This document shows, in pieces, positions 43,508-50,780 of a stretch of DNA of 51,310 nucleotides. The position numbers were made by a program, and so were the translations under genes. The number at the start of each line of letters is the position of its first letter. Position 1 is the stretch's first letter. The notes under the pieces are model-generated. The model searched no databases. It was given only the letters and a program-made list of their open reading frames with translations, and was not told the origin of the DNA. Source of the DNA: Acidimicrobiales bacterium (GTDB lineage: Bacteria; Actinomycetota; Acidimicrobiia; Acidimicrobiales; MedAcidi-G1); contig JAPKBH010000012.1 in NCBI GenBank assembly GCA_028823445.1, forward strand, positions 1 to 51,310, in the 5' to 3' direction.

Positions 43508-45236
43508 CCCGATTCCGGCAAGTTTTGCTCACGATGATTCACTAGTGGGTACCGGCCGGCAAGGCCAGCGAGCCCATCAGCAGCATTTGGCTCATGGGGA
43601 GCGTCTTGAGAAACGCCTTTATGCGGTGACCGACCAAGTGTGGTGCATGGTGGGCAATGGATTGTCTAACCAAACTTTCGTAGAGGGCCCGGAGGGGCTT
43701 ATTGCTATTGATACTGGTGAGTCGGTAGAAGAAATGGCCGAAGCGCTTCGTGCGGTGCGGTCCCATACTTCGGCCCCCTTGGTGGCGGTTATTTACACCC
43801 ATTTTCATTATTGCAGCGGCACACAAGCCGTATTTGCTGAGGCTGAGGGTGCGGTACCCGTTTGGGCGCACCACCGGGTGGAGTCCAACTTGCAGGCCAT
43901 GGGGGGAGAACTCGGCCCTTCGGCGAGCCGCGGCTTGGTGCATCAGTTTTCCATTGTTTTGCCCGAGGAAGGCCCAGATGCTTTGACCCATGTGGGGTTG
44001 GGTTTGTCTTATCGTCAAAAGGGGCATGCCCCGTTTACTTCGGGTTTTGTTGCTCCCACCCATTTGATTACCGAAGCGACCAGCACGGTGATTGCCGGTT
44101 TGCGGGTTGAGATTACTTTGGCTCCTTCTGATGCTGACGACAACATCACTATTTTCTTTCCGGAGTTGTCGGTTTGTGTCAATAACTTGGTGTGGCCGGC
44201 TTTGTTTAATGTGTTTGCCATTCGTGGTGAGGCTTACCGGGATCCGCAAATTTTGTTGCGAGGCCTCGATGAGATTTTGGCTTTGGAGGCCGAGTATTTG
44301 GTGGGGGCGCACGGCCCGCCTCTGGTGGGGGTTGAGGAAATCCGGGCCGGGGTTACTGATGGGCGTGATGCGCTGCAGTACTTGTGGGATCAAACAGTGC
44401 GGGGGGTCAACAAGGGGTTGACCGATGGTGAGTTGATTTCGTTTGTACAGTTGCCGGAGTTTTTTGGTCGGTCTTATTTGACGCAACAGAACTATGGGTT
44501 GGCTGAGCATCACGTGCGACAGATTTCTCAGGGGTTGACGGGCTGGTTTGATGGTTTGGAGGCTTCGTTGTTTCCGTTGCCGACGGCGGAGCGTTGCTGT
44601 CGCCTGATTGAGGGTTTCGGTGGGCGGACTGAGGTGGCTCGCCAAGCAGAGGAAGCCCTCGGCGACAACGACCTGCGGTGGGCTTTAGAACTGGCTACCT
44701 GGCTGGTGCGCAGCGAGGTTGACGCTTCGGGCCGAGCTGACGCTGGTTCGTCTACGGAACGAGCATTGTTGGCTTCGGTATTGCGGGCTTTGGGTCAGCG
44801 CACGACGTCGGCCAATATTCGGGGCTGGTGCCTTACTCGTGCTTTGGAGTTAGATGACCAACTGGATTTGTCTCGTTTCCGCATGCACCGTTTTGGTCGA
44901 AGGCAGGTGTTGGCTGGTGACCCGGTGGTGTTTATTCAGAGCCTGCGGGTTTTGTTAGACCCGATTGCGGCGGCCGATGTTGAAGGTCATTTACGTTGGT
45001 GCATCACTGATGGCCCAACAACCGGGTTGTTGATTCGTCATCAGGTGGCGGTGCCTACCGATGGCCAGGGCGCTGACCTTGAGGTTGCCTTAAGCCATGC
45101 CGCTTTAGCCGATTTGCTCTCTGGGAAGGTGGGTTTTTCAGATGCCGTGGCTGCCGGAACCATCAGGGTCTCTGGTGACCTCACGCAGGTCACCGACCTC
45201 CTCGCTTGTTTCGAGTTGGCTTCATTGCGGAGTTAA
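43500..45236 (+). CDS. Alkylsulfatase-like metallo-beta-lactamase-fold protein with degenerate metal site
   Basis: A 578-residue paralogue of the alkylsulfatase at 8601. The fold and the C-terminal SCP2-like region are kept, but where that protein has HxHxDH this one reads THFHYCSG (H101, H103, C105, S106), and the MAENC glutamate region has become CVNN. H271 in GAHGPP is kept. Loss of the Asp, the third His and the Glu should disrupt the two-zinc site, so it may be inactive, single-metal or do other chemistry. Because the frame is intact, it is not a decayed copy. The start with GGAG six bases upstream overlaps the kinase by eight bases. Confidence 0.85.
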   Translation: MNNPIPASFAHDDSLVGTGRQGQRAHQQHLAHGERLEKRLYAVTDQVWCMVGNGLSNQTFVEGPEGLIAIDTGESVEEMAEALRAVRSHTSAPLVAVIYTHFHYCSGTQAVFAEAEGAVPVWAHHRVESNLQAMGGELGPSASRGLVHQFSIVLPEEGPDALTHVGLGLSYRQKGHAPFTSGFVAPTHLITEATSTVIAGLRVEITLAPSDADDNITIFFPELSVCVNNLVWPALFNVFAIRGEAYRDPQILLRGLDEILALEAEYLVGAHGPPLVGVEEIRAGVTDGRDALQYLWDQTVRGVNKGLTDGELISFVQLPEFFGRSYLTQQNYGLAEHHVRQISQGLTGWFDGLEASLFPLPTAERCCRLIEGFGGRTEVARQAEEALGDNDLRWALELATWLVRSEVDASGRADAGSSTERALLASVLRALGQRTTSANIRGWCLTRALELDDQLDLSRFRMHRFGRRQVLAGDPVVFIQSLRVLLDPIAAADVEGHLRWCITDGPTTGLLIRHQVAVPTDGQGADLEVALSHAALADLLSGKVGFSDAVAAGTIRVSGDLTQVTDLLACFELASLRS

Positions 45237-45317
45237 ACCCCAGCCGTGCTCTTGTCGCTCGGCAAGATATATTTACATCGTTATCGACGGCTCAGCCACT
45301 TCCTGATTGGACAACCA

Positions 45318-45920
45318 ATGACTGCTCTTATACATCTTCCCGCTCCCACCACTCTGTTGGATTTCTTTCCCCGTTCTCGGGTACGCGACCTTTTAGCGGT
45401 CTCTAGTTTTGCTTTACTAACTGCTTTGGCGGCCCAGGTAACTATTCCTTTGGGCTTTACTCCGGTGCCAATCACCGGGCAAACTTTTTCCGTGTTGCTG
45501 GCCGGGGGTGTCTTAGGGGCCCGGCTTGGCGCTTCCTCACAACTTCTTTACATTTTCTTAGGAGCAATGGGCCTTCCATTTTATGCTGAGGCTCAAGGGG
45601 GTTGGGCAGCGGCTACTGGTTCAACAGCCGGCTATTTAGTGGGGTTTGTCGTTGCTGCTTTCATGGTGGGGCTTATGGCAGAGCGAGGCCAGGACAGAAA
45701 CCTCGTTACCTCTTTACCCGCTTTTTTGGCTGGGAGCATCATTATTTACAGCCTGGGCGCTCTTTGGTTGGCTTATCGCCTCAATATCCCGTTGTCGGCA
45801 AAAGCCGGTGAACCGAGTGCTATTGCTTACGGGGTGGCACCTTTTTTGGTGGGTGATTTGTTAAAGGTTGTAGCGGCCGGGGTGTTGTTGCCTACCGTTT
45901 GGCGTTTTAGCGAACGGTAA
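45318..45920 (+). CDS. bioY: Biotin transporter BioY (ECF S-component)
   Basis: A 200-residue membrane protein with about six hydrophobic helices. The BioY signature FTPVPITGQTFSVLLAGGVL, the LGASSQLLYIFLGAMGLPFY stretch and the GYLVGFVVAAF helix identify the substrate-capture unit of the biotin energy-coupling-factor importer. The usual A and T subunits (EcfA, EcfT) are not adjacent, so it may act alone or with shared modules. The ATG starting MTALIHLP was chosen; an earlier GTG would add a basic tail not seen in the family. No Shine-Dalgarno or biotin-type operator is clear in the 81 bases upstream. Confidence 0.9.
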   Translation: MTALIHLPAPTTLLDFFPRSRVRDLLAVSSFALLTALAAQVTIPLGFTPVPITGQTFSVLLAGGVLGARLGASSQLLYIFLGAMGLPFYAEAQGGWAAATGSTAGYLVGFVVAAFMVGLMAERGQDRNLVTSLPAFLAGSIIIYSLGALWLAYRLNIPLSAKAGEPSAIAYGVAPFLVGDLLKVVAAGVLLPTVWRFSER

Positions 45921-45925
45921 GTTTT

Positions 45926-46867
45926 TTACCCCATGCGGGTGCGCATGGCCCAGAGCTCGGGGAAGTAGCGCTGGTCGGTGGTGTGTTTAAGCCATTCCAC
46001 ACCGGTCGAACCCCCGGTACCAGGTTTGTAGCCAATGGTTTTGGCTACCAGTACATAGTGGTGCCAGCGATAGCGCGAGATCAGTTCGTCGAGCGCCACA
46101 AGACTCTCCCCTACTTGGTAGAGGGTGTTGCTCGGTGTGGGGTCTTGGTAAATGTCGAACCAGGCTTGTTCTACGCTGTCGTCGGCTTGGTAGGGCAACG
46201 ACCAGTCGTGGTTTAAGGCGGTGTCAGAGATAGCGAACCCTTGGCGGTTCAACAAGGCAATGGTTTCGTCGTAGAGGCTGGGGGTTTCGAGGGCTTCTTT
46301 CATGGCTGGCCAAATGTGGGGCACGTTTTCATGGGCGCTGGCCATTCGTTGATCTTTGTTGCCCAATACGAACTCTACGTGGCGGTACATGAACGAGAGT
46401 TGGCCGGAGGCTTGGTCGAGGTAGTTGCGAAATTGGTTGAACCCTTCGGCCGAAACGGTGCCCACCACGTCCCAAGTTTTGATAAGTAGCCGGACAAACT
46501 CTTTGCTGCGTTCCAAGATAAAGAGTGCGTCATCGACGGCATCTACTTTGATACGTTCTCGAGCGTTGTAAAGCTCGTGGTGGAGACCTTTGAACAAGAG
46601 TTCTTTGGTTTGGCCCATGATGTAGAAGCACATCTCGTCGTAGGCATCGCTGCGGGTGTTTTGTAGCGAGAGCAGCAGGTCGATGCTTTGGTAGGCGATG
46701 TAGGGGTTCGTGGTGTCGGCGAAATCTACTCGCGGTTGGCCTTCGGTTTTTTTTACTTGTTCGGCTCGGGTGTCGTCGGTGGTGATGCCCATGGGGCGCG
46801 GGTCTATACCGAGTTCTACCCCTTCGGGGTCCACAATGCGGGGGGTTACGGGTTTGAAGTTCGGCAA
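45926..46867 (-). CDS. kynA: Tryptophan 2,3-dioxygenase
   Basis: A 313-residue heme dioxygenase that opens tryptophan to N-formylkynurenine. The N-terminal YDEMCFYIMGQTKELLFKGL is a variant of the TDO substrate-site region, and the C-terminal RYRWHHYVLVAKTIGY plus KPGTGGSTGVEWL carries the proximal heme histidine (probably H270) and the GTGGS loop. AAGGAG precedes the ATG. The kynurenine formamidase gene ends 13 bases upstream, so both first steps of the pathway are together. The divergent substrate-side motif leaves a related indole or quinolone dioxygenase possible. Confidence 0.87.
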   Translation of the reverse strand: MPNFKPVTPRIVDPEGVELGIDPRPMGITTDDTRAEQVKKTEGQPRVDFADTTNPYIAYQSIDLLLSLQNTRSDAYDEMCFYIMGQTKELLFKGLHHELYNARERIKVDAVDDALFILERSKEFVRLLIKTWDVVGTVSAEGFNQFRNYLDQASGQLSFMYRHVEFVLGNKDQRMASAHENVPHIWPAMKEALETPSLYDETIALLNRQGFAISDTALNHDWSLPYQADDSVEQAWFDIYQDPTPSNTLYQVGESLVALDELISRYRWHHYVLVAKTIGYKPGTGGSTGVEWLKHTTDQRYFPELWAMRTRMG

Positions 46868-46880
46868 TGGGTGCTCCTTG

Positions 46881-47732
46881 TTAAACGTTCATCAGAGAGA
46901 TTAGGTGCTGAGAGGTAGGGGTGCTGAGGTCGCTGAGTTCGAACACTACGTCGAAATGGTTTCGCCCCGCTATTTCGTATTGCTGGCATTCGGTGCCTTG
47001 GGCTTGGAGGGCGACGGCGAACGCTTGGCTTTGGGCTTTGAACTCGGTTGTTTCGTTTTCTCCCCAACACACCACGCTGGAGGGAAAACCAGGTTGAGGC
47101 TGGACGCTGAGCTCTTGGGCTTGGGTTTCATTGAGTTGCAGGGCTTCGTTGATTGAGGTGCCGACTAGGGGGACAAGGTCATAAATGCCGGAAAACAAAA
47201 CGGTGGCCTTAACAGAAACCGTGTTGGCCACCATGGCTGCTAAGTGTGCTCCGGCCGAACTACCGGTCAACACCATGCACTCGGGGTCTAGGTTGAGTTC
47301 TGTGGCGTGGGTTTTGAGGTGCCGTATGGCTTGGCAGCATTCTTCGGCTATTTCGGCCAGGTTGGCGTGGGGGGCCAGGGTGTAGTCCAACGCGGCAAAG
47401 GCCACGTTATTTGTGACCCAACTTGGAGCAGCAAAAGATGATTCGCTCTTGGAAAGTTCTTGCCAGTAGCCGCCGTGAATAAATACTACGAGGGGGGCCA
47501 GGTCGCCGGGGGGCAAGGTGGGCAAAAAGAGGTCCAAGGTTTGGGCAGGTTGGGGGCCGTAAGCCACTTCTTGGCCGGGGCCTATTTCGGCACGGGCGGC
47601 TGCGCTTTGGGTGGCATAGGCATCAACAAAAGGCTGGTAGTTACCGCCGATGCATGAGCTTGGCGAGTAGGCCTCTTCTCGTTGGGCCGCCGTCATGGTG
47701 GGCCATTGCACGAGGTGTTCGGTGAGGGCCAT
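46881..47732 (-). CDS. Kynurenine formamidase-like alpha/beta-hydrolase
   Basis: A 283-residue hydrolase. The oxyanion motif HGGYW (86-90) and the nucleophile GSSAG with S159 (157-161), with the His near H259 in GRNHFD, match the AFMID-type kynurenine formamidase that removes formate from N-formylkynurenine. Its ATG shares one base with the acyl-CoA dehydrogenase stop (TAATG), so translation is coupled, and the dioxygenase gene follows. Neighbourhood and HGGxW together make the role likely. An ordinary carboxylesterase is the alternative. Confidence 0.85.
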   Translation of the reverse strand: MALTEHLVQWPTMTAAQREEAYSPSSCIGGNYQPFVDAYATQSAAARAEIGPGQEVAYGPQPAQTLDLFLPTLPPGDLAPLVVFIHGGYWQELSKSESSFAAPSWVTNNVAFAALDYTLAPHANLAEIAEECCQAIRHLKTHATELNLDPECMVLTGSSAGAHLAAMVANTVSVKATVLFSGIYDLVPLVGTSINEALQLNETQAQELSVQPQPGFPSSVVCWGENETTEFKAQSQAFAVALQAQGTECQQYEIAGRNHFDVVFELSDLSTPTSQHLISLMNV

Positions 47733-48844
47733 TACTTGCGTGGTTCGCGGGGCAGGCCCAATACTCGTTCGCCTAAAATATTGCGCATAATATTTGAGGT
47801 GCCGCCCATGATGGTGTAGCCGGGGGCGTAGATCAAGCCTTTTACGTCGTCGTTCCACAGGGTGGCGGCAGCACCAAGGGTTTTAAATACAAACTCGGCG
47901 ACCCGTTGTTCGTGTTCGGTGCAGTAGGCCTTGGTGGCGGCGCTGAAACCTGCGGGGGCTTGGCGCTGCACTTCGCGATATACCAGCAGGCGTCCGAGCC
48001 GGTAACCGGTTTCTAGACGGGCTATTTCTTGTCGCACCCGTGCGTCGCTACGGTCGGCATGTTCTAAAGCCAAGTCGTAGAGCGGGCGGTTAGAGACCAA
48101 ACGATCAATGCCGCCGCGTTCGAACTCCAGTTGTTTCATGGTTTGGCGAAAGGCATCGCCTTCGGTCCCCACCAAGTTTTCTATGGGCACCTCAACGTCG
48201 GTAAAGTACACCTCGCAGAAATGCCGGTTGGTGGTCATGTCGGTAATGGGGCGTATTTCTATGCCGGGCAGGTTTGTTGGCACCACGATTTCTGAAATGC
48301 CTTTATGGGGCGGGCCTTCGGTGGTAGTGCGGCATATGAGGTAAATGAAGTCGGCTTGGTGGGCGAAACTGGTCCAGATTTTTTGGCCATTAATGACCCA
48401 ATGGTCGCCGCGGCGTTGGGCGAAGGTTTTTAACGAGGCCAGGTCGGATCCGGCGTCAGGTTCGCTCATGCCGATGCACCAAGTGCTTTCGCCGCTCAAT
48501 ATGGCGGGCAAGTATTCGGCTTGTTGTTCGGTGGTGCCGTGGGCGATCAGGCTGGGGCCCATTTGCCGGTCGGCGAACCACATGCCGGCAATGGGTGCAC
48601 CGGCGGCGATCATCTCTTCTCCGACGATGACCCTTTCAATGGGTGAGCGTGCTCCCCCGCCGTGTTCTTTGGGCCAGCCCATGCCGATCCAGCCTTGGTC
48701 GGCCATGACTTGAGAAAATTCGGGGGAGTTGCCGTTGATCCAACTGTCGGTGTAACGCCCAAACCGGGCTACCCCATCGGCGGCCACTTCGGCCGCGTGG
48801 GCTCGTAACTGTTCAAGTTCCGGGCTAAGTGAAAAATCCAACAC
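47732..48844 (-). CDS. Acyl-CoA dehydrogenase
   Basis: A 370-residue acyl-CoA dehydrogenase. The flavin and substrate loop reads GMSEPDAGSDLASLKT, followed by GQKIWTSFAHQADF, and the C-terminal GYTIMGGTSNIMRNILGERV is the usual end of FadE-type enzymes. It leads the transcription unit with the formamidase and tryptophan dioxygenase. The link may be to a kynurenine-derived or branched acyl-CoA, but that is a guess. A nested palindrome lies 36-70 bases upstream of its start. Confidence 0.9.
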   Translation of the reverse strand: MLDFSLSPELEQLRAHAAEVAADGVARFGRYTDSWINGNSPEFSQVMADQGWIGMGWPKEHGGGARSPIERVIVGEEMIAAGAPIAGMWFADRQMGPSLIAHGTTEQQAEYLPAILSGESTWCIGMSEPDAGSDLASLKTFAQRRGDHWVINGQKIWTSFAHQADFIYLICRTTTEGPPHKGISEIVVPTNLPGIEIRPITDMTTNRHFCEVYFTDVEVPIENLVGTEGDAFRQTMKQLEFERGGIDRLVSNRPLYDLALEHADRSDARVRQEIARLETGYRLGRLLVYREVQRQAPAGFSAATKAYCTEHEQRVAEFVFKTLGAAATLWNDDVKGLIYAPGYTIMGGTSNIMRNILGERVLGLPREPRK

Positions 48845-48879
48845 GTTGTAGTTCTACACCCTGACAAGGTCTTTACCCC

Positions 48880-48914
48880 ACTTGTGACTTGGTGTCTGAC
48901 ACCATGTCACAAGT
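48880..48914. promoter_or_regulatory. Nested palindrome upstream of the acyl-CoA dehydrogenase operon
   Basis: ACTTGTGAC (48880-48888) and GTCACAAGT (48906-48914) form a 9-bp inverted repeat. Inside it TGGTGTC-T-GACACCA is itself a perfect odd palindrome, separated by one T-T mismatch on each side. The element could fold as a strong hairpin ending the multicopper oxidase fragment, whose stop it overlaps, or serve as an operator for the downstream minus-strand operon. The absence of a U-run on the minus strand favours an operator slightly. Confidence 0.55.
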
Positions 48915-49264
48915 TAGGCGGTGGCTTCGAAGATGCCCATCATGCCTTGATCTTCATGGTCCAAGATGTGGCAGTGGTACACCGCCTTTCCAGGGAAGTC
49001 AGTGATGTGCAATACGAACTTGACCCATCCGCCGGCTGGCACAACCACTGTGTCTTTTAGTCCGGGGGAAACAAGGCGCTGGTCGCAGGCTTCGGTTACT
49101 TGGAATTGCCATACATGGATGTGAAAGGGGTGATCCACCATGGAAGGGTTGGTGATGGTCCACTCTTCAACGTCGCCCATAGTGAGGTGTTGGTCAACTC
49201 GCTCATGGTCAAAGGTTTTGCCGTCAATGGTGAACGACATGCCAGACATATTTAGTTCCAGCGT
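48914..49264 (-). pseudogene. Multicopper oxidase, C-terminal fragment only
   Basis: Only the last about 117 residues of a multicopper oxidase remain: the type 3/type 2 copper motif HPFHIHVWQF, then VVVPAGGWVKFVLHITDFPG and the final HCHILDHEDQGMMG. The two N-terminal cupredoxin domains, which would need about 300 more codons, are absent. Homology appears to begin about 49264 where it meets an oppositely oriented transporter fragment. A frame continues further upstream on this strand, but it is antisense to the transporter remnant. The protein cannot be a working oxidase. Confidence 0.8.
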
Positions 49265-49466
49265 CTTTATGGGTTTCGTAGCGAGCGAAGACCCGGTGGT
49301 AAAAATGATGGGCGTGGGTTTAGCCACTGCCGTCATTGTTGACGCCACCATCGTGCGCATGGTTTTGGTCCCCTCAACCATGGCCCTCATGGGGGACCCA
49401 AACTGGTGGCTTCCCAAATGGCTTGATCGTTTGCTCCCCCACCTCGACTTAGAGGGTGAAAGCTAA
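49254..49466 (+). pseudogene. MMPL-family transporter, C-terminal fragment only
   Basis: About 70 codons coding the last membrane helix and tail of an MMPL/RND-type transporter: FMGFVASEDPVVKMMGVGLA, then TAVIVDATIVRMVLVPSTMA, MGDPNWWLPKWLDRLLP and an acidic end. DATxVR...LVP and NWWLP-WLD are characteristic of actinobacterial MMPL proteins. The preceding several hundred codons are missing; upstream sequence on this strand is antisense to the multicopper oxidase fragment. There is a strong terminator 47 bases after the stop. Confidence 0.75.
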
Positions 49467-49512
49467 AATCCACTAACTCTCTCTTTGGCGCCCTCCAGAG
49501 CGCCCCCTCCCT

Positions 49513-49551
49513 AAACCTCCCACGTGGGGTCTGACCCTACGTGGGAGGTTT
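49513..49551 (+). terminator. Strong hairpin terminator after the MMPL fragment
   Basis: AAACCTCCCACGT (49513-49525) pairs perfectly over 13 bp with ACGTGGGAGGTTT (49539-49551), with a 13-base loop whose GGGTC/GACCC ends can stack further. A TTT tail ends the stem on the plus strand and AAA begins it, so it could act in both directions. It separates the rearranged fragments from the ACC deaminase gene. Confidence 0.8.
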
Positions 49552-49617
49552 GCTGTTGATTGGCCTTCAGTACTTGTTTTGCTTTACTGTTGAGCAACCC
49601 TCGAATTAGGAGAATTT

Positions 49618-50637
49618 ATGAGTCTTGATGATTTTCGCCGCCAATCGTTGTTGTTCGGGCCCTCGCCCGTACACCCGTTGCCTCGTTTGAGTGAGGCCTT
49701 AGGAGGCCAAGTTGAGATTTGGGCTAAGCGGGAGGACTGCAATTCGGGCATTGCTTTTGGCGGCAACAAGGTGCGCAAGTTGGAGTACCTGGTGGCCGAG
49801 GCAATAGATACAGGGTGTGACACTTTGGTTTCTATTGGGGGCATTCAGTCCAACCACACCCGGCAAGTCACTGGGGTGGCTCGCCACCTGGGTTTAGGAG
49901 CGGTCACCGTTCAAGAAGGGTGGGTGGATTGGCCCGATATGAACTACGACAAAGTAGGGAACATTCAACTGACTCGCATCTTGGGGGGCGACATTCGAGT
50001 TGATCCGGCGGGTTTTGATATTGGTATTCGGGATTCCTGGAAGCAAGCACTGGCATCCGTTGAGGAGGCGGGGGGCAAGCCTTACCCCATACCAGCCGGG
50101 GCTTCGGATCATCCTCTGGGAGGTTTGGGTTTTGCCAACTGGGCCCGAGAGGTGGCGGTGCAAGAAGCAGATCTGGGGGTCTTTTTCGACACGGTGATTG
50201 TCTGCACGGTGACTGGGTCGAGCCATGCCGGGATGATTGCCGGGTTTGCTTTAGAGGATCGTGATGACCGGAGGGTTCTTGGCATTGATGCTTCGGGGAC
50301 TTTGGCTCAGGCGGTGGATCAGGTCACGCGCATTGCCAATAATACGGCCGAAAAAATAGGAGTGGGCCGAGCTTTGCGCTCGGAAGAAATAACCGTGGTG
50401 GCAGGTTACGAAGGCCCGGCTTATGGGGTGCCCGATCAGCAAACCATTGAGGCTATTCATTTAACGGCCCGCACCGAAGGCATGTTGACTGACCCGGTTT
50501 ATGAGGGGAAGTCCATGGCTGGGTTAATAGGCATGATTCGTTCGGGGGAAATACCATCAGGGTCTCGGGTTCTTTACTGCCACCTGGGTGGTCAACCTGC
50601 CCTCCCTGCGTACGCCGGCGCCCCTGGTTTGGGCTAG
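49618..50637 (+). CDS. acdS: 1-aminocyclopropane-1-carboxylate deaminase
   Basis: A 339-residue PLP enzyme that turns ACC into 2-oxobutyrate and ammonia. It aligns closely with Pseudomonas Acd[21 protein letters not shown] with PLP lysine K51, [12 protein letters not shown] with S78, DHPLGGLGF, and [11 protein letters not shown] with Y295 and E296. The residue matching Leu322, which together with Glu295 separates deaminases from D-cysteine desulfhydrases, is L323 in CHLGG. AGGAGA precedes the ATG by six bases. ACC deaminase is best known from plant-associated bacteria; here it may help use cyclopropane or D-amino acids from algae. Confidence 0.92.
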   Translation: MSLDDFRRQSLLFGPSPVHPLPRLSEALGGQVEIWAKREDCNSGIAFGGNKVRKLEYLVAEAIDTGCDTLVSIGGIQSNHTRQVTGVARHLGLGAVTVQEGWVDWPDMNYDKVGNIQLTRILGGDIRVDPAGFDIGIRDSWKQALASVEEAGGKPYPIPAGASDHPLGGLGFANWAREVAVQEADLGVFFDTVIVCTVTGSSHAGMIAGFALEDRDDRRVLGIDASGTLAQAVDQVTRIANNTAEKIGVGRALRSEEITVVAGYEGPAYGVPDQQTIEAIHLTARTEGMLTDPVYEGKSMAGLIGMIRSGEIPSGSRVLYCHLGGQPALPAYAGAPGLG

Positions 50638-50694
50638 GCCCACGGTTTCTCACCCAGGTTTACGCGACTCAACACTGTACTCCCCAGCAAAAGT

Positions 50695-50725
50695 CCGTGA
50701 TCTGAGGCCTATCCCCGTATCACGG
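50695..50725 (+). terminator. Weak candidate terminator after acdS
   Basis: CCGTGAT (50695-50701) and ATCACGG (50719-50725) form a 7-bp stem with a 17-base loop, followed by GCTTT. The stem is short and the T-run weak. The perfect 10-bp repeat that follows may be the main stop signal instead. Confidence 0.35.
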
Positions 50726-50736
50726 GCTTTGGGTTA

Positions 50737-50780
50737 CCGTTAACCAAAGAACGACCAAAGAGTCGCTCTCTGGTTAACGG
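50737..50780. terminator. Inverted repeat between convergent acdS and pirin genes
   Basis: CCGTTAACCA (50737-50746) and TGGTTAACGG (50771-50780) are perfect inverted copies enclosing 24 bases, which hold a smaller GAG-TCG-CTC hairpin. On the plus strand GGTGGCTTTTTG follows, giving a T-run suitable for termination. The pirin stop codon (50774-50776) lies within the right arm, so it probably stops transcription from both sides. Confidence 0.6.

Noticed and set aside
45237-45317. Biotin-responsive operator or riboswitch before bioY
   Set aside because: No BirA- or BioR-type inverted repeat and no recognisable RNA fold is visible; only A/T-rich bases near 45265-45276.
49265-49417. N-terminal part of the multicopper oxidase frame
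   Set aside because: The frame is open, but its sequence is antisense to the MMPL fragment and lacks any cupredoxin feature.
49618-50637. D-cysteine desulfhydrase
   Set aside because: The Glu and Leu that distinguish ACC deaminase are both present.
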